In this document: piece after piece, positions 36,089-46,000 of the stretch
Layout of the letters: each line of letters starts with the position of its first letter
How positions within the stretch are numbered: position 1 is the stretch's first letter
From: Dillenia suffruticosa
Lineage: Eukaryota > Streptophyta > Magnoliopsida > Dilleniales > Dilleniaceae
DNA length: 64,000 nt
Direction: 5' to 3'
NCBI GenBank assembly: GCA_033439265.1
Contig: JAVTVX010000005.1
Span: 5,714,001-5,778,000, forward strand
Notes under the pieces: generated by a model
Databases searched by the model: none
Seen by the model: the letters and a program-made list of their open reading frames with translations, nothing else
What the model was told of the DNA's origin: nothing
Position numbers and translations under genes: made by a program

Positions 36089-36116
36089 GAAAAACACATA
36101 ATGTAACCTTGGTAGA
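36038..36116 (+). repeat. 79-bp dispersed duplicate, copy 2 (partner 1271-1349)
   Basis: One mismatch to the copy in gene A's 3' flank, 34.7 kb away. Similarity decays on both sides beyond the unit. Confidence 0.75.
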
Positions 36117-38185
36117 CATTGGCCACAGGGTTAAAAGGACATCTTTTGAATATGATAGGTAAGGCCGAAAGTAGTTTATAGTTCTAGGACCAGTTTAACC
36201 AACCGTCAAATTGACAGACTTACTAAAATCGATATTTTTTGAACAGAATAGGTTCGGCTAAAGTGATTTTAACCGTACATAAACCAAAGAGTCACTTCAG
36301 TTCAAACATTTTCAAGACCCATGTGAACAAATAAGCAAGACATATTTATAAATTGAAAATGGCACCTAACTTCTATTTACCAACGGGTGGGTGCACTGAG
36401 AACATCCCGAATGCTCAAATATTAAGACATCCAACAACAACATCAAATCTATTTGGGTGAAGATGGCTAGAAACACCAAAATTGCTCTCCTCATCTGCAT
36501 CCGCGGAGCCTAAATGGTGTCAAAAGTCTCATTAGATCTCGGATCCAATCCATCTTCACGGTAGCCCTAGCCTCTCTTCTTATCTTAGGAACTGCAAGAC
36601 TAGTCTTAGACTACTTGAAACATAGCCAAAGCTGATTTCTAGGCAATTATCTAGCCTAGCATGGGAAAAGCATAAACTGCCATTAGTTAACATCTCCAGC
36701 AGCGAGGGAATTGAGGAAGGTTGCAATCTTTTTGAAGGTAATGAGTGTTTGATAATGAATCCTATCCACCATACAAAGAAGAGAGCCGTCCATATCTTGT
36801 TAAACAAAGTCACTTGCCAGAAAAATGGCAGACTAGACTCACTGTACCAATTAGACTCAGTGTACCAACAAGTCACTATATAAAGAAGAGAGCTGTCCAT
36901 ATATGAACAGAATAGGGACTCCGAATTGATTATCTTAAAACATATGTATATGTATTAACAGAACAGGGACTCCAAATTGATTAGAGTCCCAAGATTAATT
37001 ACAGAGAACTCACCTGCTTTTATTTACAGAAGCTCCCAATCACAGTCATTGGGATCATTCTTGGAGCTTGAGTCCACAGGGAAGCATGATAAAGTCCTCT
37101 TTACTCTCTGTTGGCTGAATTCTTCATCACTGTCACCATACCAAATTGCTAGCTGCTCACACTCCTTTGCTAGCCTCCTTTTTGAAGCAAAAGCATCCTG
37201 GATAATTTTCTAATGAAGCCTCTTGTTAACTTCTTGTCTTTTATTTTGTGTTCTTTGCTCGTTAAACTTAATAAGCAAGTGGACTGAAGCAGAATGATAC
37301 AAAGTGTCTTTAAGCAATGCAAAGGACACAAAGGGAAAAAAACACACAGCGCAGGCACAACTTACTTTCTTTACCAGACTATATTTATCCAAACCTGAAT
37401 ATTACTAACCATAAATAAAACTTGGGTACGTTTTTACTTTCCTTCAAAACTCTCCACCTTCACAAGTCCCCAAAATACAGCTGAAGAGGTACAAAGAATA
37501 TCTCTTCTTGCATCGACAATGGTGGCAAGCTCTAATAGGCCACAACAATCATCAGAACCGATCCATCTCAGCCACCATTTGAGAAATGCTTTGAAAAGAT
37601 TCACAAACTAATAAAGCAAAAGTACACCACCCAAAATGGTTTAAGCTAAGCCTGCATCGCATGGCCCAAAAACTGCCAAAACCAATTGGTTGAGGCTGAT
37701 ATAATCAAAAAATGAACGATTCAGGCCAAAATGTGTCAACCTATAGGATGAGGTGTATGGTATGAGCTTATTCTTCTCCTAATGATAGAAGCACAGACCA
37801 AGAGGTATATTTCAGGAATCAAGCACTGTGATGTGAAGTGTAATTTGAGAAGAGACACAGTTTCACCAATTTGCTATGAGTTTGTTTTTTTCCTTAATGA
37901 TGAAAGTACAAGGCATCAAAACAACTACTACAATCTCAATTCTCCCCTTTTTTATATTTAAAGACCATGTGATTAAATATAGACCCCGTGAAATACAATT
38001 CCTTCAATAATTTGGCATAAGTTTCTTCTTTTCCCTAATGATAGAAGTCCAAGGCATCTACTCCTACAATCTCAAATTCTCCCATCTTGTTTTTTGTTTT
38101 TCTTTTAAAGGATCATGTACTACAATATTGAACACGTCAAATATAAAGACTTCAATAATGGGCCTTTGAAAAGATGTGATTAGAA
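36117..38185. other. Intergenic DNA or 3' region of gene C, no gene seen
   Basis: Moderate AT content. ORFs on either strand are under 110 codons with no recognisable domain. On the minus strand it would hold the 3' UTR of gene C. Confidence 0.5.
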
Positions 38186-38627
38186 TTATAAATCTAGATA
38201 AGAATGTCCAAATCCTTTCATATCAGTTTCATGTGATGACATGCAACGTCCGAATTCATTGGACTTAATTAACTGCTTATATGAAAATTCAGAAGATCTT
38301 GTCACAGACTCGGCTGAGACTTCTTCAGAAAGCAACACAGCGGCTGCTGTGTCTGTGACAAAGCATAAGTTATTAACAGCAGTGAAAAAATAAAGAGATG
38401 AAACCACTTCACATGGTATTAGAATCAGAAATTGCTTACCTTTTGTTTCCCTTGATAAGATACAATAGGAGGAAGCAAGTACCTTTTCCACTTTATTTTT
38501 CTTACATGCTGAAATGTCAAAAACAGAAATGGCAAGACAATTAGAACCGAATGTATATGCATCTAAGAGGCTATCAGGAAGATCTACAGCATTCTGACCA
38601 GATTTTGCAAGATCTGTGTCCGACAGA

Positions 38628-38727
38628 TTGCCAGATCCCATAGATATGGAACTACAAGAAGCACTGCACCCCACTTCTTGCCAGATCCCATAGATATGGA
38701 ACTACAAGAAGCACTGCACCCCACTTC
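38628..38727. repeat. 50-bp tandem duplication inside gene C
   Basis: 38628-38677 and 38678-38727 are identical. Fifty is not a multiple of three, so the duplication shifts gene C's frame. Confidence 0.95.
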
Positions 38728-39376
38728 TTCTTTGCTTTCATTATGTACCTTGGAAGCTGATTCAGAAGCACCGCACCTCATTTCTTCTTTGCTTTGATTA
38801 TCTTCACTTATGATATTATACTTCCACCCATCTTTTCAGTAGATTCGCTGCCTTGACAGCTTGATGCCACAGGTGACACAACACCAACTCCATGAATAAT
38901 TAAACAATCATCGTTTACGGATTCACTCAACGGTAGTAGATCATTATTGCAATCACAAACAACCACTGGCTTGATAGATGGAGTTGCCTCTTCTTTTATG
39001 GATTTTTCTTTGGTAGGACTTAATTTTCCTTCAAAGCCTGAAGGAAGAAGTGATCTTTCACTGCTATCATGATCTCGTTCGTCATTGTCATTGAATATTA
39101 CACTCGACAAGAAAGCCCCAGTCCCTTCACTCCTACCCATGTCAATCATCTTTGACATGTCAGATGAAGATAGCACCTCCATTGAAGATTCTTCTTTGGT
39201 AGATTCTGAGCTTCTTTCATGAACAGAAGTAATAAGAGATGCCTCACCACTCTTGCAATTGTTTTCAGCAACAGACTCAATAATTGATGATACCACATCA
39301 ATACCACTTTTTCTACCTTCAGTTGTGCCTGAAATATGAGGTAAAGTTCTCTTAATTAATGATACCACATTAACAC

Positions 39377-39742
39377 TGTTGAGAATAGAGCAAAATAACT
39401 GCTGGAAATAAAATCAAGAACTTGAGAATTTTATTGAAGATTTGAAGGAATACATATCACTTGGTTGAACTTTTGTTCATGCTTTACAAGAGGAAACAAT
39501 GAGGGAAATTATAGAGGGAAAAGAGAGATCAAAGGAGAGTATGAGAGGGCTTAACAGCCCTCTCCCAACGGCTAGAACCAACTAGCCGTTGGGAGCCCTA
39601 TGGGCTCCTTTGCTTGCTCAGACTTTGGGCCTTTAAGGCCCCTTTGAATGGACCTTGGGGTAGCCCAAGAGAAACCCTAATGGACTTGATACAAGGGCTG
39701 AAAATTCTGGACTTTGAAGGTGAGTGATGCTTATTTTCAACA
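39377..39742 (-). repeat. Copia-2 3' LTR (366 bp)
   Basis: Matches 43920-44371 but lacks about 86 bases near its right end (after GGACTTTGAAG). Confidence 0.95.
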
Positions 39743-39756
39743 CTCCCCCTCAAGTT
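39743..39756 (-). other. Copia-2 polypurine tract
   Basis: Minus strand AACTTGAGGGGGAG abuts the 3' LTR. Confidence 0.85.
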
Positions 39757-39791
39757 GGGTGCAAAGATGTTGATAGTACCCAACTTGCCCA

Positions 39792-40170
39792 TCATTTCTT
39801 TAAGTGAGCTACAGTTCCCCTTTTTGTGAAGATGGCTAGTTGATCTTTTCCTTTGACGTGAGATGTGGTAATGAGTTTTTCTTTCACCTTTTGACGGATA
39901 AAATGACAATCAACCTTTATGTGCTTGATGCGCTCATGAACGACCGGATTAGATGCAATATAAATTGCGGACTGATTATCACAATGATATTTGATGGGAG
40001 TTGTGACTCTAAACCCTAGTTCTTCTACTAGGGCCTTCAACCATATTATCTCACTTGCACCTGCTGTCATGGCTCTATATTCAGCCTCTGCACTCGATCT
40101 AGACACAACTCATTGTTTCTTGCTCTTCCAAACTACTAAGTTACCTCCTACGAACATGCAATATCCAGAG
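39792..40170 (-). pseudogene. Copia-2 RNase H
   Basis: Minus frame reads RSTSGYCMFVGGNLVVWKSK, a stop (where Trp or Gln context is usual), then SRSSAEAEYRAMTAGASEII, then YHCDNQSAIYIASNPVVHER and VDCHFIRQKV. This is the Copia RNase H pattern: the SSAEAEYRA stretch with its acidic residue and the CDNQSAI Asp are present. Confidence 0.88.
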
Positions 40171-40806
40171 GTAGATCTCCTGTTAGTGGAGTCCTTTGCC
40201 CAATTTGCATCGCAATATCCTTTAATGTCTGAGCTTCTATTATTTTTCATTCAAATACCTAATCCGGGAGACCCTTTAATATAATGAAGGATCCTTTTTG
40301 CTTCTCTCCAATGCCCTTTCTTTGGAGCGTGCATAAATTGACTTATGTAGCTCAAAGCATAGGCTATGTCCGGTCTGATGATGGTAAGGTAGATATGTCT
40401 TCCTACAAACCTCTGATCTCTCTCTGTCTTCTAATGGTTCATCATCATCCGCTAAAGGACCGGAAGAAGATACTGGACTACAGACTGGCTTTGCTTCGAG
40501 CTTTCAGGTTTCCTACAAAAGGTCAAGAGCATATTTTCTTTAGGAGAGAACTAACCCGTTGTGACAATAGATTAGTTCAATTCTTAGAAAATACTTTAGT
40601 TTTCCTAAATCCTTAATTTCAAATCTAGATTTTAAAAAATTTCTAATTAGATCTATTTGATACATATCACTACCTATGATGATAATGTCATCGACATAAA
40701 CTAATACAATTGTGATGTGATCATTGTTCTTCCCAACAAAAAGAGATGAATCACTATTGCATTTATGGAAACCATTACTAAGAAAAGCATGACTTAATTT
40801 TGCATA
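40171..40806 (-). pseudogene. Copia-2 reverse transcriptase, C-terminal half, degraded
   Basis: Carries the catalytic box VYVDDIIIIGSD near 40680-40705 on the minus strand, with both Asp residues intact. The rest is broken by stops and frameshifts. Confidence 0.75.
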
Positions 40807-41439
40807 TCAAGCTTTTGGTGATTGTTTGAGACCACATATCGCCTTATGAAGTTTGCATGCATTTCCTTCTTGTAGTTGAAGCCCCTGTGGTATTTGCATG
40901 TAGACTTCTTTTTCTAGATCTCCTTGGAGAAAAATATTTGCTACATCCATTTGAAATAAGCTCCATCTATGGTTCACCGCAAGAGATAAGAGGACTCTAA
41001 TGGTGTTCATTTTTGCAACTGGAGCATAGATCTTTTTGTAGTCAATCCCATAAGGTTGAGTATATCCTTTTGCTACAAGTCTTGCCTTGAACCTTTCAAT
41101 AGATACATCACTCTTGTGTTTGATTTTGAATACCCATTTACATCCTACGACTTTCTTGCCTTTTGGAAGTGTGGTCATCTCCCATGTTCCACTCTTGGTT
41201 AGAGCTTCCAACTCCTCTTCCATTGCCTTTCTCCACCTTGGATCTTTTGAACCCTCTTCAAATGTCCTAGACTCAAGTTCCTTATCTATACCATTCAAAA
41301 ATGCTTGATGGCTCAAAAAAATGTGGGAGACAGTATAATAATCATAAATAGGATATCTGCGATTGATCCATTCTAATGATAGAAGCCTAAGTCTTATTGA
41401 TCTTCTTAGTTGAGGAGGAGGTTCATCCGGTTCTTCCAT
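40807..41439 (-). pseudogene. Copia-2 reverse transcriptase, N-terminal half
   Basis: 210-codon frame with the RVT_2 start: DPRWRKAMEEELEALTKSGT, VGCKWVFKIKHKSD, RFKARLVAKGYTQ, and QMDVANIFLQGDLEKEVYM. It ends at a stop after CGLKQSPKA, where a Trp codon is usual (TGG to TGA). Confidence 0.9.
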
Positions 41440-41538
41440 AACTTCAATATTTTCTTCCTCATTTGTCTCATGTTCTCCCCCTGAATCTCTAGTTGGTTCT
41501 GCCTCTACGGTATTTGAGCCTTCACCATCTCTTGAGAT

Positions 41539-42391
41539 TCATTGTTTCGATGGAAGTGTTACTTGTTCAGGTTGCAAGGCTTGTTGAAATAAGGGTAGAA
41601 GAAAGTCCCAAGTGCTAGGTAGGGTTTTTGATCTTGGAGTTTCTTTCACTTCTGCACTTGCAAAATAAAACTCATCCTCTAAGAATATCACATCTTTTAA
41701 TGTGTACGTTCGGTTAGTTGAAGGATCAAAGCATCTATACCCCTTCTCAAAGGAGACATACCCAAGAAACACACATTTCCTTCCTCTATGATCTAATTTG
41801 TTTCTTAGGTGTGTTGAGATATGAATGTAACATATACAACCGAATGTTCTAAGATAAGAAACTTTTGATTTTCTTCCTAATAGGACTTCTAAAGGAGATT
41901 GCCCTTTCAAAGTTTCAGAGGGCATAAGATTGATTACATGAATCACGGTTTTAACCGTATCACACCAAAATTTCTTAGGCACATTTGCATAGAATATCAT
42001 AGCCATAGCGGTTTCTAATATATGTATATTCTTTCGTTCAGTCACCTCATTTTGTTGGGGGGTATAAACACATGACATTTGATGCATGATGCCATTGTCT
42101 TTAAGATAATTTTTAAAATTTAGATTTGTAAATTCACCACCGTGGTCTGATCTTAGAACTTTTATGTTGGCATTATAGAGTTTGGTTACATATTTCACAT
42201 AGCTCTTGAGTGAGGGCTTCAAGAGCTTGGTTTTTGGTGTTAAGAAGGTATATCCATGCATATCTAGTTTTGTGATCAATAAATACAATGAAGGATTTGT
42301 AATCTAAGTATGAAATGATAGGTGAAATCCAAACATCAGAATGTACTAAATCAAAAACATTTTTATATATAGTTTCTAAAATAGAGTACAC
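41539..42391 (-). pseudogene. Copia-2 integrase core
   Basis: Two overlapping minus frames (42391-42173 and 42288-41539). They show the first catalytic Asp in HSDVWISPI, the second in LRSDHGGEF, and the Glu region NEVTERKNIHILE. The downstream GYVSFEKGYRCFDP box is typical of Copia. A frameshift near 42240 separates the two. Confidence 0.9.
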
Positions 42392-42549
42392 TGTTCGGAT
42401 TTCTTTTGCTAAAATACGAACTTACAATGTCTATTTTCAAAATTTAAAATTGGGAATAGACGTTTTAAAACCCGATCACTAGGATGCTCTAGACGCTCAT
42501 GCCAAAAAGATTGATCTTCCTTGATATAAGCTACATGTGCATTTTGTTC

Positions 42550-43116
42550 TTAATCCAAAAAATAAAATCCTCCTCTTCTAGAACCCTTACCAATCAACCG
42601 ATTCGACTTCAGATCCCGAAAAGAGACTGAATTTGGGTCAAAAACAACTCTACACTTTTGATCCTTTGTGATCTTGCTAATGCACAGGAAGTTTAAGATA
42701 AGTTTGGGAACATATAAAACTTTTATAGGTTTTCCAAAAATGTTAACTTCCCCTACTTGACTTACACTCAAATCTCGTCCATTTGCAACCTGAACTATCT
42801 TTTGATTAAGGAGGTTTTCAAATATCTTAATTTTAGCTTTATCCTTAACCATATAACAGTCGGTTCTCGAATTAATAAGAAAATTTTCAGAATTTAAAAG
42901 TAAAAAAGTGCCATGATTTTTACCAGTTGAGGGAGCAATTTGTTGAAGCCTCTTTGTAACTTCATTTAGTTGACTTTGGAGTGCTGCAAAGTCGGCCATT
43001 GTGGGGGCTTGAACCTTCAGATGTTGGGCAGTAGCCTGCTGTCCAGAACCGAAGGTGTTTGGAGCTCCCTGCTGGTCTTTTAATTTGAATGATTTCTGCC
43101 TTAGTTGGGGATGCAA
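42550..43116 (-). pseudogene. Copia-2 protease/GAG-pre-integrase region
   Basis: Minus frame from PTMADFAALQSQLNEVTKRL to IGKGSRRGGFYFLD. The place of the protease D-S-G-A box reads INSRTDCYMV: the catalytic Asp is Asn and Gly is Arg. Downstream VQVANGRDLSVSQVGEV and NFLCISKITKDQKCRVVF are typical of this region. Confidence 0.85.
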
Positions 43117-43167
43117 GAGTCAACATTTTTCCTTTGTATGGCCCCTTCTTTTACAATGAGAGCACAC
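43117..43167 (-). pseudogene. Copia-2 gag zinc knuckle
   Basis: CSHCKRRGHTKEKC at 43164-43123 is a perfect CX2CX4HX4C. A TGA follows directly (43122-43120) where Trp or Leu is usual. Confidence 0.9.
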
Positions 43168-43263
43168 CTCATTTTTCCTTTGAGCTTGGTTTACTTTGGC
43201 TGCTACATGTTCATTCGAAGACGTAGTGAATGCTTGAACTTCCATTCTTTGTTTGGAGCTTTC

Positions 43264-43789
43264 TTACAATCTAATGCTCACTTCAGCCCTTTGGATCGTG
43301 TTTTGGACTTCCTCAAATGAAGAAAGATCCTTCATTCGAAAAATTTCTTGTCGGAAGTTTGAGAAGGACTCATCTAACCCCATGAGCAAAACCAAAATTT
43401 TATCTTCTTCCCTTTTTTTCCGGATGACTTTTAGATCGATTGAATTCGGCCGAAGAGACATGCGCCCATTCCACAAGTCGGTAAGCTCTCCAAAATAGTG
43501 GAAGTGATTTTCCTTCATTCTTGATACTAGCAATTTGCCTCTTTAATTCGAAAATCCTCCCAAGATTAGATTCTTGACCATATAAGGAAAACATAGTGTC
43601 TCATACCATTTTGGAATTGGGTACACAAGTTACCATAGCCTTATGAGTTTCATCCAATGAGTTGAGCAAGATGATGAACACTTGATCATCTCTTTTCTTC
43701 CATTCTCTAAACGAAGAATCGGATTCATCAAGTGCTTCATCAAGAATGTTAACCTCCAAGTTGTGAAGATTTAGAGCTCTCTTTATCAC
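43264..43789 (-). pseudogene. Copia-2 gag (UBN2 type)
   Basis: Minus pieces NLGRIFELKRQIASIKNEGK, YFGELTDLWNGRM, and KILVLLMGLDESFSNFRQEI match the UBN2/Retrotran_gag pattern. They lie in different frames; at least two frameshifts. Confidence 0.8.
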
Positions 43790-43907
43790 ATGGGCCCATT
43801 GGTAGTATTTTCTCCCTTTAATTGAATGGAGGTTATACTTTGAATTTGGGCAATGTTGATGGAAGGTGGAGAGTCACCCAACCTAGACGAGGAAGGTATC
43901 GAAGTTT

Positions 43908-43919
43908 GCTCTAATACCA
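43908..43919 (-). other. Copia-2 primer-binding site
   Basis: Minus strand ATGGTATTAGAGC next to the 5' LTR, of initiator Met tRNA type with one change. Confidence 0.8.
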
Positions 43920-44371
43920 TGTTGAGAATATAGGAAAATAACTGCTGGAAATAAAATCAAGAACTTGAGAATTTTATTGAAGATTTGAGAAGGAATACAT
44001 ATCACTTGGTTGAACTTTTGTTCATGCATTACAAAAGGAAACAAGGAGGGAATTTATAGAGGGAAAGGAGAGATCAAAGGAGAGTATGAGAGGGCTTAAC
44101 AGCCCTCTCCCAACAGCTAGAACCAACTAGCCGTTGTTGGACTGGGCTACTTTGCTTGCTCAGACTTTGGGCCTTTAAGGCCCCTTCGAATGGACCTTGG
44201 AGCAGCCCAAGAGAAACCCTAATGGAGTTGATACAAGGGCTCAAAATTCTGGACTTTGAAGCCTTTTGAACTTGAATGAATTTGTGAAATTCAATTGTGA
44301 TTCTTCAATGCCCTTGATGAGAGAATTATATTGATGTTGACAGGTGGAGAGAGTGATGCTTATTTTCAACA
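43920..44371 (-). repeat. Copia-2 5' LTR (452 bp)
   Basis: Full-length partner of 39377-39742, highly similar outside the 86-base gap. Confidence 0.95.
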
Positions 44372-44659
44372 AACACCACAGTAATTGATGATACCACATA
44401 AATACCACATTAATACCACTCTTGCAATTGCATCTGCACATAATTTCTCAACCACACCCATATATAACTTCTCATTCGCAGTTGTTAACTTTATCACAGT
44501 TGCACCATCAATACTTTTCACTGGAGAAAGAGCATGAGCTTTGTTTTCTCTAGAGTCCACTGAAGATGATGAAAGTAAATCCTGAACGACATTGGAACAG
44601 GCTTGTTTCACACTCTCACCAACTGTATGCACCTGGCTTTCAACATACTTGATTTTGTC

Positions 44660-46000
44660 CTGACCATAGAAAGAACCAAGAAAAAATAAGAATTAAATTA
44701 TGTACGAACATATTTTTCTTAGAATGACTGAATCACAAATTCAACCAGCTAAAGTTGAACCATATCACACTGCAGATGAAGAAAAAGACATTTAACACTA
44801 CATTGGCATGACTGCATAGGAACATAGAAGAAATTCTATATGTGGGTGAGAGAGAGAGAGAGAGAGAGAGAGATTACCTGGCTTACAAAAAGAAATTCTG
44901 CTTATGTTTTAGACCTGTTAGAATTCACAACATAAGACTGCTAGAATTACCTTAAAGGACAGAGAAGGTAGAAATTTCAACAGGAAAAGAGCTCTAGGAA
45001 TACTTAAAGAGCAACACAAATTCACAACACAAATTCACATGTTTCGATGAAACTCTACAAAATCCATGTCCTTAGAAATATTAGAGAAATATACTCACAC
45101 ACATGCGTAGCCAAAACAAATTATCAAACATCATCATTAACACAAAAATTAATTTAAACAGCAATGTCCTGAACTTCGAAGAAATCGCCCAATCAAAGTA
45201 CACAGGAACCCAACATGGTCGAGGTTTGATCATATGTTCTCTTCAAAAATCAAAAAATAAATAAATAAAAGAAGATGAAGAACCAAAATTCATTCCTAAC
45301 CTAGAAACAAAGACCGGGTACAATGCGAGGAAAAAACCAAAACAAAAAGGAAAAAAGAAAAAAGAAAAAAGAAAAAAGAAAAGGGGCAAAGATTAAGGAA
45401 AAAAAAAATCTTTTATTTCTATATCTAGGACATGATAGTACATGAACGTCTCAACATTCAACAACCATCAAATCCCAAAATTGGCACAAACGCGATTTTA
45501 ACAAACATATTACTAAACAAAAACTTCTACTCCAATCAGCAATAAATTCTCAGGTAAAATTGCAAACAAACAGAAAACCTTCAAGAACAACGGATTTCAG
45601 TTGCGAAACTTAGAAAAGAAAAATAGACAGAGAAAACCGTAACACTGTAAAAACTGAAACTCACTGGGAAAGTCTATTAACGGCGAGAGGAGAGGATCGA
45701 CGGCGAAAACTTCCCATTCCAACACAGGGTAAGCATCGAAGGCAAAAGAAAAAGGAGAGAGAGAGAGGAGAGGATGGTGGTATGTTATGGGAGTGGTGGG
45801 GTTAAGGAAGGGGGTTTGGATTTTGTGTAGGAAAGGGTCTTTGGTTTTTGTACTTAAGGGAAAAGGAAAGGTGCGATGCATATTGGATTGTCTACGGTGA
45901 ATTTCCTACAATGAGGAGGCCTAATGGCTAACAGTAATTACCCTTGGCCCCACATATCGTCCTCCACCAGGGGTGCTGAAAAGGGCGAATCGCCTTTATT
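44660..46000 (-). other. 5' introns and promoter region of gene C
   Basis: No clear coding domain. On the minus strand 45881-45597 is a CT-rich, leader-like stretch with possible donor A then GTGAGT near 45665, a candidate first exon. A GA repeat lies at 44847-44873. The promoter would lie near 45.9-46.0 kb. Confidence 0.4.
44847..44873. repeat. (GA)n microsatellite
   Basis: About 13 GA units. Confidence 0.95.

Larger units (their letters stand above)
39377..44371 (-). mobile_element. Copia LTR retrotransposon (Copia-2) inside an exon of gene C
   Basis: 4995 bp. LTRs at 39377-39742 and 43920-44371 start TGTTGAGAAT and end TTTTCAACA. The 5-bp target duplication AACAC lies at 39372-39376 and 44372-44376. 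Minus orientation is fixed by the primer site TGGTATTAGAGC near 43919 and the polypurine tract TTGAGGGGGAG near 39750. Right to left it contains gag, zinc knuckle, protease remnant, GAG-pre-integrase, integrase, RT and RNase H. Each part is readable over long stretches but carries stops, and the protease box is mutated, so it is non-functional though much better kept than Copia-1. Confidence 0.95.
38186..44659 (-). pseudogene. Gene C: unrecognised plant gene, broken by a Copia insertion and a 50-bp duplication
   Basis: Minus-strand coding pieces: 44659-44377 (after an acceptor GGTCAG; DKIKYVESQVHTVGESVKQA), continuing across the Copia insertion into 39376-38808 (RTLPHISGTTEGRKSGIDVV and a Ser/Glu-rich region), 38815-38441 (MRCGASESASKV, then DAYTFGSNCLAISVFDIS), and a last exon 38352-38186 ending GFGHSYLDL. 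The last intron (38439-38353) is GT..AG and phase-consistent. The encoded protein is acidic and serine-rich; I recognise no domain or function. The frame is open across the Copia site once one target copy is counted. A frameshift at about 38810 and a 50-bp tandem duplication disrupt it further. A candidate first exon lies near 45.7-45.9 kb. Confidence 0.6.
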
